Positions 1-14,200 of a DNA stretch of 64,000 nt are shown one piece after another (position 1 is the first letter of the stretch; each line of letters starts with the position of its first letter). Source of the DNA: Camarhynchus parvulus. Taxonomy: Eukaryota; Chordata; Aves; Passeriformes; Thraupidae. The position numbers and the translations under genes were made by a program. The notes under the pieces were generated by a model, which was given only the letters and a program-made list of their open reading frames with translations, was not told the origin of the DNA and searched no databases. The DNA lies in contig NC_044572.1 of assembly GCF_901933205.1 (NCBI RefSeq), positions 61,414,965 through 61,478,964 of the forward strand. Direction: 5' to 3'.

Positions 1-3000
1 CAGGAGAAGGAGCTTTCACCCCCTAGCAGAAATGCAAAGTCCATGGTGGACAACAAAGAGTGAAGTTTTTTTCCCAGACTCAAGCTTTTCTCTGGGAGAA
101 CCAGGCAAGCTGGGTTGAGGCAATGTGGTCCCAGCACAGGCAGGTGCTGTAACTGCATCCCATCATCCCTTCCCAGGCACAGCAGCAGTCTGCATCTGAC
201 TCCCAGCTCCAGTATGTGGAACAGCTACTTAGTGATCCGCCTCCAGTGTTATGCCCCATTAACTCAAAGTTAGGCATGATTACTGATTATCTTTCCTTAT
301 TTTGTATGCATGTGCCAGGCAAGCAGTAAGAAACTGAGAGGATTTCCTGCTCGCAGCCTGAGCAGGGTTTGGGGACATGGCTCTTCCACAGGATGAAAGA
401 GAGCTGGCATGTGGCACAGAGAATATGGTTCCTTCCCAAAAGCTGCCACCAAGAGAAGTTTGAAAGGCACTGACGTGACACGAGTCAAGAGTTATGTTCG
501 TCTGCCTTTCTCTCTCTACACCATGATGAATTGCATATTATTTCCTTCATTAGTTTTAGGCTTCAACCACTTTGCAGTGCAGACATGAATAAAAATACTG
601 AGCGGTTTCAGTCTGGTGACGATTTTATTCATTGGTGCTACATGTCAGATAATAGCTGTATTCCACTTCTTTGCTCTGTGAGCTTTTCAAATATTTCACA
701 GGCTGAGTCGTTTATTAGGTATTCTCATACAAAGTCCTCTGCCTCTTCCTCTGAAAGGTAATTGTTTAAGTGGATTAGTAGCTTTCCCTGAAGATGTGTA
801 GGGAGTGGCATAAAAGAGCAACATGGCTGTGACACTCTTTTTCTGACCTTAGGAATATACCCAGAGGGTTGCTGAGATCATAGGCTGCTCCAATTATTGT
901 CAGGGGAAATTAATATACCATTTTATTCCAGCTAATACTCATTGGTCAGGCCAGGGAATACACTGTGGTACAGAATATTCCTCCAAAACCAGAAAAACAA
1001 ACCCTAATGATAATCTTATGTTTTTAGTAGATTTACTCTGCCAAGTCTTCTATTCTTTGGATAAATACTTTTTGTGTGCTGTTTCATATTATTGTGACTT
1101 CATATTAATTAAGCACTCACCTCACCTTGGGTGTCTGAAAGAGAAGTACAATAGAAGAAGATGCAGCCCCAGTCTGAAAGGGCTTGCAGCTGTAATGGGG
1201 TAAATGCATTAAGCAGACAGAGTGAAAAATAAGATAGGTGCATTCAAAGGTGAGAGGAGATAAGGATTTGGGGGTTGACACACTTTAGCTTCTCTGTGTG
1301 CTGCTTGTAGTGATTCTGGTAACATTTTCATATCCTCTCTAATACATCCTCTTGCTTCAAAACAAAAGATGGACTAAAGGCTGCTGGTTAGTAATGAAAC
1401 GGTAAAGACCAGCTGTTCTTCCTAAATATGATATTTTGCTCTGCAGTCATTCAGAAGGTTGTATGAGACTGTTAAAAAACACATCAGCGTTTTAACCCTC
1501 CTATTCCCCATTGCTGGTAAGGTGTCAGGCAGTGAAGAGCTGTGTAGGCTTGAGCACCTCTATGGTGTTTGTTGTTAGGTGCTTTAGGCTGGTTGGGAAT
1601 GATGGCACTGCAGAAGGAGCAGCTGCAGGAGAGAGGCATGTGAAAATGCCAGGGGGAGTCAAAAGAACAAAAAATGTCTGTGGAAGTTGATATTGCAGGT
1701 ATTGCAATGAGTGGCATTAATACAGATTGGTAAGGATTTTTTGTGTCTCAAAAGTGTTTGATATTGATGACATTTTTCAGCTTAGAAATGTAATTTAAGA
1801 GGTCATTAGTATTTATTAAAAATTGATAGGATGTCTATTTCCTGTTGTTAATGTTGGACGTTTAATATCTACTATTAAAATAGTGACATGTAAATGTCTT
1901 TCCATTTGGATTTTGAACATAAGGCATGTGTTCACTCTTATCTCCTTTGCTGTGTTTATTCCCAGTATCATCTAGCCCTCACCATGCACAGATGTTCCTT
2001 AACCCAGGGCCCATTCATGTTTCACCAGGATCTTCAGAGATCAGCAGATTGTATTCATTTTCTCATTTCTCTCCCCCTACCCTCATCTTCTGCTCTTCCT
2101 CCTGATTCTGAGTGTCCCTGATTGCTTTCCTGCTCTACTCCTTGATCAGTCCTCTGTCCTGCAGCTCAGACACGAGTACAGCTGCCTGTGCCCTCTCCCC
2201 AGGTCAAAGGAAACATATGCAAGGACCCTAGTTCATATGGAGCATCTTTCTGCTTTTCCTCTCTTTGTGTAGCCACGATTTGGGGAAAAAAAAATTGTTT
2301 GTAGGTGAAAAGGTAATCTCTTTCCTCTCAGGATGAGGAGAAAGGGGAAGGAACAACTGGTTCATGGCCAATCTCAGCAGGTGCTCTTGTCCTACAGATA
2401 AAACCACAACATTTTCCAGCCAGCCATAAAGGACAACCTGAGCATCCTGAGCATATGTATCTGCTTGCAGCAAGCGAAGGGGGTGCTTTGAGTTGAACAG
2501 CTCAGTTTCCCAGACTCTTGATCAAAATCTGCACCTGGGGTGAAGCAGTAGCCCCCTCTTATCCATGCTCCTTTTTGGGATAAGTGCACAGATTTGCTGG
2601 TGGGGTGCCTGTCACACTGGTCTCTTTTCAGATGTTTTCTCTGCTAATATTATCCTGGCAGAGCATCAAGCTCAGACAACCCCAGGGCCCCAGCGTCTTT
2701 CAATCCCCCATGGGGCTGCTGCCTAATGCACTGCATTTAAAAGAGGTTTCAGAGGTGAAGCAGAGCTGTGAATGTGAGTCTGTTTGCTGGAAACTGCAAT
2801 GTCCCCTTAGCTCCCCTGGTAGCTTGCTCCAGCAAGTGTTTGTACGTGGTGTGGCCCCAGCTCTGCCAGGGGATCCACACAGAGTTTCACTTGGGTTGTC
2901 ACCTTGCTGCTGGGCTGAGACCCTCCCTGCTCCATTTTTTACCATGAGACCTGCTCCATTTTTTTTCCTCATGATGGTTTTGAATATGTCCCTTGGACTT

Positions 3001-6000
3001 TTGTGGTGCTTTTTTGAGTAGGACAGGCTGTGCTGAGGTTTCTGTCAAACAAGGAAAGAGACGTAGCTCCCCCATACATCTCAGGGTGGATTGTATGTTG
3101 AAGTATATATTCAGATGCATGGGCCTGGTGTTCTCTCTCTTTTGCCAGAATTAATTGCATTAGTAATGCCAAATTCCGAATCCAGGGGGAATTAAAAGGG
3201 CGTTAACACTGGGGGGGGTTTCATTGTGTCCTCAGGTTTTAAGCAGAACTTCCCATTCACAGCAATAGGGACTTTTATGGGTGGCACCATGCAGCCCATA
3301 GAAATTAATCTTGTATTCTTTTAAGTTTCCTGGACTACAAGAGGAGGATGGAGTGTCAGCGCTTCTGGTTGTTTGTGACACACGATTGTGTCCCTCACAC
3401 AGGCATTGGCAGGTCGAGTGGTACAGAGAGCAGGGAAACCTAGCAGCATCTGCATAGCTCACTGCTTATCAGGAATATACACTGGCAGCCATACTGTAGG
3501 GCAGCAGCAGAAAAACAAAGCAACAATCAAGGGAGCCCTTTGTGATGGATTAAAAGGGTTTAGAAATGTCTGAGCCATGCAGTTTTCAAGCACTGACACT
3601 GCCAATGACTTCTTGACTGAAAACTAGAAAATGTGCTTACTGAGTGCACAGCCTGACTTCTGCTTGTTTTCCCAAAGCCTGCCTTTTGTTAAAGGCCTTT
3701 TATCTGAACAAAGTTTAGACACAGTTGCTTCATAAAGTGACCCTTTCCTTGAAATAAATCAGGATAATTATATTAGAGCACTGCAGCCTGTGAACCGAAC
3801 CAAGGGTCTGTGTGTTTCTCTATTATTGCGGTATAATTTTTTTTTACAATCCACACTGCGTCTCTCCTAGCCTCTGTGTGGCTCTCCTTTGTGTGCCCTG
3901 CACTGACTCTGCATGCTTTGGTCCCTTTGGCATGGGGCTTTGATGGGGAGACAGGGGACCCCGAGTAGGGACAGTCACATGGGGGGCCATTAGTTTTCCC
4001 ATTACTTCTCTCTTGACTGCTCAAAAAAATCATGCATTTGGCCAGTGGTGAAGGCTTAAAACCATCTTCATCATCATCCTAAATTTTTTTCTAGCCTGAG
4101 TTTACATCACTAAAGTGTCTTTAGCCTTTTAGGAGGGGAAAATAATCTGAGCAGGATGACTCACTGCTGGTACAATACAGCTCTCCTCTCCTTCCCTGAG
4201 GGGGTTGTCAATCAGGATGCTTTTCCCACTCATAAATACTGGCTGACACAGCAGGGAAAAATGGGGCTGAGGGTGTGTGTTCAGGTCTTGGACCTCAACA
4301 AAACAGCTCTTGGTGGCTCTGACTTGCCAGAATGCATCCAGCAATGGCATACCTGCAAACAGAGAAGTCCCTGAGCCCCAGGTCACGAAAGACCCTTCAC
4401 AGGACTCAGGACCATATTCAGGAGTCCTCTACAGTGGCTCTGGGCATTCAGATTTTGGTGTTTAATTTCAAGAGAACTATGTGTGACCCAGAGAATCTGC
4501 TGCCTGGGGTTTCCTGCAAAACCGAGGGCCAGAAATGGTTGCGGCAGGGGTGATGAATGGTCTGAATATGGTCTGTGCCCTTCAACTTGACTCAGCATTT
4601 AGTCAGGAGCTAGAGGAATGAATAGAGAAGCAGGCATTTTGTGCTTGCAGTGACCCGTGCTGCTGAGCTGGTCAGCTGCTGTGCTACAGACGTATTTTTG
4701 GCTTTTTCAGGGAAGCTCTTTTGTTATCTCATCAAACTCTTCACTCAGCTGGCAGAAGGCATTCTAGCAGCTGTGAGTCTGGAAGAATCCAGCATACAAG
4801 AGATGACTGCAAAGTTTGTTGGTTTTTTTTTTGTATTTTCTTCCCATTCCTGAAAGATTTGTATGTAGTTTGGCTTTTTTTGTGTGTGTGTGTTTCGTTT
4901 TGGGATTTTTTTAAAGCATATGTTTGATATGTGCTTCTAAAATAAGTTAATTAGGCAGCATTAATAAAAATACTCACTATAAACTGACAAAACCATTAAT
5001 TCTACCACCAGATACTCTCCTTCATACAGCATAATTTTTTTCAGAGAGAGAGACATTTCATTGAGCCAGGGGAGAAAAAGAAATGAAAAACAATATCTGG
5101 GGCTCCAGGTGACAAAAGCAAAAATAGGTAAATGTTCTGCTTTTAGTGCAAGTGATGCAAAATGGAGATTGTATTCTGAATAAGCTGGTTAGGCAGATCA
5201 TATTCTAGTTGGTTAGGCCAGCAAAGAGCAGTCTATATAAACAGATTGCCTAAATTACTTACAATTTAAATTTCTATCAGAACCTCTATCAGGTCTTTTT
5301 GGATAATGTGGACAAAATAATGGTCCATTTCCTTGGGGGTCTAAAGCACCAAGAGCAATGAAGACATGACTTCAATTACCTCTGAGATGGGCTGAAATGG
5401 GCTTTTTAAACTTAGCACCTTGGGAGCAAAACCAAGCTGGAATGGAAAGGAATGGGTCTGTCACTGGAAATTAATGGAGGGGCAATAAATTAATATTAAT
5501 CCCTATATGGTTTCTACCAGGGTTTGTCTTGGAACAGTTTCAAAATAAAAAAAACCTTTAGTTACACTTGTGTAAATGTTCTGTATCACCACTTAAATAA
5601 GTAGGGGTTGGTCTGCACTGATACTTGTGCACCTCAAATCAGATGCCAGCCACCCTGCATACCTTAAAGGCATACAGGAATATGTTGGACTTATGTAAAC
5701 CTTTATCCGCTCTTCCCAAAATCCTTAAGCCTTCTGACTTCTCTGGATTTTGAAACGCCTGCAGAGAAAACAAGTGTCTCTGGCCCTGCCTCAAATGCAT
5801 TGGTTCTTCCAAGGATAAGCTATAAAAAAGTTCAAGGCATGAATTAGCGATTCTCAATACCTTGCATCCCAGTCCCACCAAATGGCTAGGGGACTTGTGA
5901 GTCTAGGCAGAGGCATGGTCTGGAAGCTGCCATGAGGCCTTTAGCTGTAGACTTGCCCCAGAAACCTTTGTCCACCATGGGGACACAAATTCCTAGACAG

Positions 6001-9000
6001 TATTACACACATGGTAGCCTTGGTGTGCGCTGTCCAAAATCATCTGATGGGAGGAGAAACATAGCAGAATAAAACAAGATAGGAATGTAAGGTAACACTG
6101 TGTGTGCTGAAACAAATGTTTCTTGCCATATTTTGGGCTGAAAGAGGACCAACTGTTGGAAATTTCACATTATAATTCCAACATCCATGCTTATGAGCAT
6201 AGAAAAACTTGTTTCCTTTTGCCTGGAAAAGGAGTATTATTTCACAAACCTGTACCTTTCCCCTGCTCACATTCCTTTGCTAAACTCTAAGCACAAAGGT
6301 GCAACAGGTTGAACACTGATTACTGGACTTACAAGCTTTCCAGACTCCATATGTAAATAAGAGGATTTTTCTGCTCTTCATCTTACAATAAAAAGGCAGT
6401 GAAGTAGAGTGTGTTCTGGACATGGAGATATTATCTGTGAAGATGGCAGGTTTCAGGCCAACCCTGAAGTTTGGGAGTCAAAGACTTCAGCAGGGTAAAA
6501 CTCCTGGAGGCCTTAGAAGCCACCATAAGTTCCTGAGTGACATGACTTGTGCTCCCTTGGCATCAGGGTGGTGCAGGTGGTCTGTGCTGAAGGGGGAGAT
6601 GGGCAGAACATCAGGTGCCCGGGCTGCAATCCAGGCTGGGGGGCTGCCAGCAGGGCTGGGGAACCTCTGCTATGCTGCCCCAAGGTTTCCTTTCAACCTG
6701 AATTAGGCATCACCATGAGGAATCAGGTCATAATCAAAAATGAGACTGTAAACATTTAGATGTTTAAACATGATGGGCATCTGCAAGTTTGTTTTTAATG
6801 GTTAGATAATGGAAATGTTTCCAACCACTGTTCCAGCCCCAACACCTCAAGACCCTTGCCTTTGTCAAAGCATATGTGGGAAATATCAGCCCAAAAGCTG
6901 AATGCAGGAGCAATGTAGAAGCAGTTGAAAGTACATTGGTTATCATAGTAAGTGCATGTACAAGAACCCGTGAAGAAAACCACAAGGTATGTTTTCTTCT
7001 TTACGCCAGACCAAATCTCAAATAAGTAAGTGTCAGTAATTGCTATCAACTTTGAAGAAATTTTCCTAGGAATCAGTTGTTGAGGTGAAAATTATGATTT
7101 TTTTCCTGGGATACTTATTCCTGTTCATTTCCACAGTTTCAAAAATCTTAACATACCTGTTTGACTGTCAGGCGAGACACTTAAGGAAGGTTCCCTTCTT
7201 ATTGGCGCAATTCCCAAAATGTGTATGGATGCAAGGATCTAAGCATTTCCAAGTGGTGGGGATGTGTTTAAGATGCCATCTCTCTTTTTTAATAGACCCA
7301 CCAAGTGCAATTCCTTTGAGAGTATAATCCACAGGGCCCTCAAAACAAGGTTCCCACCTGCTCTTTGTACTGTCACTTGTTTGTATGTGCTTTTAGGTAA
7401 TGCAGCATTTGCATTTTTTATTACATGATCCAGAAAAAAACCTAGCATGCTATTAAAGGTGTTTCATAACTTTAATAATTCTGATTCTGTGTATACATAC
7501 TGCAGGCTCCTTTTCATGTCTCATACCTGAGCATGACCTCTGAAGCATTTGAGTAACCCCTAAACAACCTAAGGAAAGAGAACAATGGGGTCTGAAGAAT
7601 TCAGCTCCTGTATGATGGGTGAAGTTGCTTTGCAGAGACTGTAAAATTCAGTTCACCTTCTTTTTATCTTCTCTTCTGTCACCCATTCATACAAATAAAG
7701 AGAGGGCAGAGATACACACACATACCCAACCACTCTGTAGATTGACAGTGAGATCACTTTAATGAACATCTCCCACAACACGTTTGCAGAACAGTTCTGC
7801 TTCCACTGACATCTTCTATAATGTTCTTATCAATTTAAATGTACAGAAATGCATGAGATCACCTGCAGTAACTCATTAGAATGAAATAGAAAACGTTTAC
7901 ATCTCCAAATTCCTTCAGGTGTTATTCGATGTAAAATTTGGCAAGGAAATAAAATGGAAACCCATGTCCATTTTTCTTCCCTGACATGCACTCAGTGGCC
8001 TCAGTTTAAGTGAGAGCTGCTTAAATGTATTGATTCAGGGCGTCACCCCTTGGCCATGGGAAGATGTATGCTCTGCTCAGATCCTACAGAAGCCTCAGTG
8101 TGTGCTGTGATTTTGCTGGACATCACCACATGTATGAATGTTACTTTTACAGACAAAGGAAGCAAACCAGCTCCTTTTGAAGAGCAGAGCCACACTGAGC
8201 TGCTGCAGGATTGCTCCTGCTATCACAGCCCTGTCTGAATGCAGCACTGCCCTTTTAACATACTCATATTAACCCTCACACAGGCACCCAGCTACAGTCA
8301 CTGCTGAAAAGGTACCTGTGCTGCTTTACTTCACACAAGGGTTCAGGATAATCTAAGCATGGATAACATGTATGATGCACTCATTTTTCTGCCTCTGACT
8401 GGTTTATTTCACCACATGGCAGCTGCAGAAGTGGGGACAGACATCTGAAGTGTGGCAGTGCTCAAAGTTCTCCAATCTGGATTCACAATCAGTGCAGGGA
8501 GCCCTTCTCAGTAATCTGCTTGTAAGGCTGCCTCTCCACCTCCCCATCCCCAGTCCAGGAGCCTATTAAATTAATGAGACAGAAGTCAGCGCAACAGCAG
8601 TCAACATGTTATGTGTGTACAGCACTGGTGCTGTTACAATGTGCCTGTTTTTTCTCCTGGGATGTTTAATTTCCGCTTCTCAAATGAGCTGCAAAGCTGT
8701 GAAGCCTGGCAGTGTTCTTTCTAGACACTCTGTGATGCAGATAATGAGGGTACTGATAGGTGCCTAGGAGACTGTGATGGCTCTAAGCACAGCTATGGTC
8801 TGATAATGCTTTATGCCAGTAGTGTCACAGCGGAACCACTATCATCCCTTAAGGAATGGTTCATCTTTATGTGTAATACAGCAGCTGTCACCTAAATGGC
8901 TAATGGGGAAGCAAAGTATAACCTTAGTGCTAGTAATCTTTGTCACTTAATAATTTTAAAGGTATCAGACTTCAGTAGCTCCTGCAAGTTCCAATAAAAA

Positions 9001-11811
9001 GTGTGCTTGCAATTTTTTTTTTTTTTTGTTTGCCATGGATTAAATGTAAATTGAGAAATCCGCGATGCAGCTCTGTGCAGAGCTAATTTAGTATAATTTG
9101 AATAGCCAAGTAATTAAAATGTATTATAGGTATATGATGCTGGGGTGGTGGAGTATCTGAATTTAAGAGGAAGATTTATTGGGCTCACTGCATCCACGGT
9201 GAACCTTCTACAACCGCATTAGCCAACATCTGTTGGAAAATGTCAAGACACAGGGCATAAGACATATCCTCATTGAGTGTATGGCTGCACTTATTTCAAC
9301 AACAGGCTAAGAACTCATGGCAAGGTTTGCAAAAAAAAGCTGCTTAGGAAAAAGATGCTGTACTCAACCACATTAGAGCCTATAAATTCAAAGAACCTAT
9401 ACATATGCCCACAAAATATATGCATGTCTACACACATGCATGTACGGCAGAGTAGGTTAGCAGGTGCATTTTGTGTTGTAGGAGCATGCAGGGAGAGAAG
9501 GAAAACATGCAAATACAGAGGGATGCTGCTGTAGACCTTTTCCCAATTAATGCTGGTTTCCCACAGTGCTAGAACTGCCGTTGCATTCCATTTATGAAGG
9601 CAGGTAATGATAATAATTAATAGGGCAGTTGACACACATGATGTGAGTATTGACATTGCGCTATAAGTGTTTCCTAGAAGATTATTTTGTTTGTTTTTGC
9701 TTAAATGCTCAAGATTAGAGCTGGTGATTTAGCAAGCTAGGGCACTGCCTTCTTGAGAGGAGCAGAGCTCATTTCAATCACACCTTCAGACAGGCTGATA
9801 ATCTTTGGGGAGTTAACACACTTAGGCTGCTGAAGGTTAAGAGGAGTGAGGTGCTGGGATGTGTATGTCCAGTAATTGTCCGGGGATGAGTTACAGATCC
9901 AGCCAGCCCACAATTCAATCTGCACCCAGTGCTGCAAATGCTGAGGGGATAAATCAAAGAGCATTTCTCTGGGTCTGGGGAAGGAAAGAGGGGCTGAATA
10001 ACCATTTACTCAGTGCCAGTAAAACAGCAAGACTGCTACCAGAATGTCAGAAAAGCCCAGAGACAGGAGAGGGGCCCATTACACACAGATTGCTATGACC
10101 ACCCTGAATATTTAAGGGAATGCGCTGAGTGGAAAATCAGCAGCTCGGAGCACTGTGGCAAGCAGGGAGCTGAGTTTCCTGCCAGCCAGGCTGCTCGCTG
10201 CAAGTGCTGTTATCCTTTTGTTTGATGTGAGGGACCCACGGGTCAACTGCTCCGAGCTGGCCACATGTGCCAGTGCTGCTGGTAAAGGGGTGCCCAGCCC
10301 TTGGCTGTGGCTGCTCCCTCACTGGTGGCCTGGACACTGGGGGAACCCTGTCATGTAGATATGGCAGAGGACTAAAAGCATGCAAGGCAGGGGATTTCCT
10401 GTGAAAATCTGTGCTCAAGGTGAAAAGTACAAAGGACAGACAGAAACAATAATACAGGCCTTACAACATTTGGATTTCCCTGAGCACTGCCACCCTTCCT
10501 CCAGACTGGGAGAAGGGCGAAAATATATAACTGAAATAATTAATTCACATGTTTGATTATATATTAAAAAGTGCATCTAGAGTTTTCCAGAGGAAGATGG
10601 TTGCTGTGGTTATGATGGTTACCTTACAGAGAAAATGGGCACAAAACAGCAGAGTGACAGGACAACAAAGAAGCAGAAAAAGCTATTATTAACACTTCTC
10701 CATAAATGACAAACATGAGTATGTCTAGTTTTATAAACACACCCTATGACAATCAACGATAAAGAAAAGCCTTTTATTCCCCATTGCATAACAGCTTCTT
10801 CAAATTCCCTTCCCCAGGACCGCTTTGAAGGAAGTATGTACAAGACCAGACTTGTCCCATAAGTATAAATTGAGAACATGCACAGAGCTTCTGTCTGAGG
10901 TGGGAGGACATCTACACTTGTGTTTCGAGTGACACTGCTTCATCAGGAAGATGTTTAAGCAGGACACCCCACAGCCAGCTACTACAGAGCTTCACACAGG
11001 TTCCACTAAAACCGCTGCTGGAGGGGAAACATGGCCTGGAGATGCCAGAGGCCTTATTCAGCTAAATAATAGGGGTTTTTTTGCTTTTGTCACAGTTATC
11101 AGGGACAACACCAAGCCTTCAAAACTCCCAGTCAACAAGATTCAAAGCCCTTCTTTGCCACTCAGCTCAGGAGATGTGCCTTGTGATATATCCTTGACAT
11201 TGGTGTTGGGATGCCCCTTCACACCTCTCCTGACAGAGACAGACAAAGGAACTTAGGGGACAGTAATGTGCCTGGGAGAGGTGACCTCTAGACAAGGCTT
11301 GCTAAAAGAGGAGGGACATCTTGACACCAGTATCAGTAACAGGTCACATCCTGCTCAGATAAAAAGATCTACACCCCAGTTTCTAAATCTAGCTGAGGAT
11401 CACCTTATGGCATCCCTCACAGCTGGACCACCTGATCCATGTGCTGCTGGAGTTGGGATCTTTATGCCATGTCCATTCTCCCAGGCCTGTGATTCCCTTC
11501 CTTTATTCATTTTTTCTCAAAAAGAGTGAGTGTGCAGCCTCTGGGGAGTCATCAGCTCTATTTCCACCATGTGGTAGATAGGAGGACACTCAATTAGGAT
11601 ACCACAGTGCATGCTTGTGTCTTGTATTTCCTATTAAACTGGAGGTATGAATTTATATTTCCAAAATCACAGGGTAACTACGTGCTTGGGGCACATCTTC
11701 AGAAATCTGAGTCATTGCAGTCCTCTCTCCTGGATGCTTTTGTCTTCACGTAGCAGGAAGCAGAGCAGGCAGAGGGAGGAACCAGGACTTCTCACACCTG
11801 GGCAATCACCA
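1..11811. other. intergenic DNA, no gene recognised
   Basis: No open frame here resembles a known protein and none is longer than about 145 codons. The sequence is ordinary AT-rich vertebrate intergenic DNA on the 3' side of ID4. The only landmarks are short homopolymer and TG stretches (for example near 4880-4895) and a quiet, repeat-free block at about 8540-8960 that looks like a candidate conserved non-coding element. Confidence 0.7.
9013..9027. repeat. poly-T run (15 T)
   Basis: An uninterrupted run of 15 T. No LINE or SINE body was recognised next to it, so it is listed only as a simple repeat. Confidence 0.9.
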
Positions 11812-11890
11812 CATCTGGGTTTCAATCCAGTCCACCTCAGCTTCTCTGTGTCAGCATCTTTGAAGCAGAGATGATAATACTTTCCACCCT
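11812..11890 (+). mobile_element. probable MIR/CORE-SINE remnant
   Basis: A CTGGGTTTCAATCC block is followed by CTCAGCTTCTCTGTG and then by GATGATAATACTTTCC. These match, in order, the CTGGGTTCGAATCC, CTCTGTGCCTCAG and GGGATAATAATA landmarks of the amniote MIR consensus as I remember it, with a deletion between the first two. Divergence is high, as expected for a very old SINE. A chance resemblance cannot be excluded without a profile search. Confidence 0.5.
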
Positions 11891-13679
11891 TCTAAAGTAC
11901 GTGTATAAAGAGAGATTTGAAAGGAAAGAGACTGTGCTTTATTAGAATGACCAATGTAACTGGAAAAAGTTTCAGGCACAGAGCCTTTCTTCAGGCGTGA
12001 CATGGAAAGCCATTTGCAGCCTTTGATTCAAAACTGAGAAAAAGATTGTGTGCCCAAAACTTGTCCACTTTTTCCAGCTGCATCTGCTTCTCTAATAAGA
12101 GACACTGCCCCTCCCAAGGATCCTTGTTTCACTTATATCCTTCGTCTGTTGCAGCTACACCAGCGCTTCTGCAGCTGGAATTAGTGGAGCTCTGTCAGAG
12201 TTAAGTGCTACTGATGAGACAGTGGAGTAATGCACATGCAAAGCTCACAATTAAGAACAGGGGAAAAGCCAATTCTAAGGAATACATATCCCCTTCCCCC
12301 CATTTTTCCACATGTAAATCCTCGTTGTTTGCTGGAACATCATTAATCATGCTGAATTGTTGTGTAATGCCTACATATGTAAAGCATAAACTCCTGATGA
12401 GTTCTCCTGTAACTTAGCATTAATTAATGTCCACTTAGTATAAAATGGGACACCATATTTTAGGTCATCTCTTAATTGTTATTGTAAACCACAAATATAA
12501 AGTGCAGAAAAAACCTGAACGATATTATTTTCCTGCAGTATCTCTTTGACAGGTTTACATGAAATATAACACTGGACATATATATTAATTAATATAATAT
12601 ATTACTGGACATCAGATTATTTTTCCACTGTCTGTACTGTGCAGTACTTTGTACTCCGTGTACTGTGCAGCACACAGAGCTCTGCAGTACTTGCAGGGCA
12701 CCAGCTTCCACAGCAGCATAAACTTTGTGAGAAACTGCTACCTGCAATTCAATAAAGTATATTTTAAATGTTTCCATTGCACCAAAGATCAGCTGATGCA
12801 CCTCTTATTAGTATAAATGGCATAGATTAGTGTCAGGCATTTTCAACAGTGAAGAAATTACAGAAGGCTGCATGGCTCATTAGGCTCTTGTTGCATGTTA
12901 AAGAGGGCCAGACCTTATTAATAAAAGAAAAAGGGGGGGAAAAGAGAGTATAATGGGAAAAGTATAAAACAGCTTTTTTAAATAAGAAAGCTTTCTGGTT
13001 TGGAGAAAAACAAAAGCATCAATTAACCTCTTCCAGTGTCAGAGCATTTTCTAAAGTCAGCTTAGCTTTGTTTCTACAGGACATGTAAATTACAGACAAA
13101 GACTTTAAGCAGAGAAAACCTGCTTGCAATCACACAGCACCACCAAGAAGGATTTTTGATGATTAAATGTTTTATACTGTTTATATGGGTCAGTGTTTAC
13201 ATCCTGCTTCAGGAAAGCATCACTGTTTTTTAGGATGTACACCCACATTTGAGTTGAAGCTCTTGCTTATATCCTGCTGAAGTGAATCTAATTTGAGCAT
13301 TTGTTCCTGGTTTAGCACCTGGTGTAAGCACATACTGAGGTGAATACAGGATTTCAAATACATTTGAGAGCTTACTGTAATTGGGGCCTCAATCACACGG
13401 GTCCTGAACCAGCAGAGACTGACACATCAGCTCTTTGCACACAGTCAGTCTTGTCAGCTTCTTCAGTCCCTTCTACCATGCAAAGACTGCATGTGAGGAA
13501 AATACAGGTGTGTGCAGAAACACATCTCTGTGAGGTGGAGGCTGTGGCTCTTGCTGCTTCCCTGTGGTGCTGGGCAAGGGGCACTTTTCCTCACATTTAT
13601 TCTCTCTTTTCCTGGGATTTGCTTGGCTACCTAAGGTAGTATTGCTCCTGATATTGCTGTTTAGGAAGGGGTAAAGGGG
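11891..13679. other. intergenic DNA, no gene recognised
   Basis: No coding signature was seen. The segment holds an AT-rich palindrome (12581-12596) flanked by a 9-bp direct repeat, and a local duplication of a TGTACTGTGCAG-like motif near 12637-12670. Confidence 0.65.
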
Positions 13680-14200
13680 ATCATAGAATCGCAGAATAGT
13701 TTTGAAGGGACCTTAAAAATCATCTAATTCCAAACCCCCGGCTATGAAGAGGGACATCATCCACTAGACCAGGTTGCTCAAAGCCCTGTTCAGCCTGGCC
13801 TGGGACTGACCCACAGCTTCTGTGGGCAACACATTTCAGACTCTCTCATTGCCCTCACAAAATTAGAATTAGAATTTCTCCCTAATATCCTACCCTCCTT
13901 CAGCTTAAAGACATTTCCCCTTGTCCTATCACCACATATCCGTGCAAAAAATCCCTCTCCAGCCTTCCTGTACAACTCTTAAGGTACAGGCAGACTTCTA
14001 TAAGGTCTCCCTGAAACTTTATCTATTCAAGGCTAAACAGCCACAACTCTGTCCGCCTGTCTTCATGGAAGAGGTGCTCCAGCCCTCAGATCATCCTAGT
14101 GGCCCTCCTTGGACTTGCTCCAGCAGGTCTATGCTTTTCTTGTGTTGGGGACCCCAGTGCTGGATGCAGTAGTACAGGGGGATTCCAGGATGTGGAAGAG
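13680..14200 (-). mobile_element. CR1 LINE, 5'-truncated copy
   Basis: The left edge reads ATCATAGAAT, the reverse complement of the CR1 3' terminus, so the element lies on the minus strand with its 3' end at about 13680. The block that follows (GGGACCTTAAAAATCATCTAATTCC, then ACTAGACCAGGTTGCTCAAAG) is typical avian CR1. Minus-strand frames around 13790-13975 still encode the ORF2 C-terminal motif GDRTRGNVFKLKEGR, but the frame is broken. Similarity continues through the GGACTTGCTCCAGCAGGTC block near 14110-14130, and a degenerate remainder may reach about 14500. It is an old, inactive copy with no intact reverse transcriptase. Confidence 0.92.
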
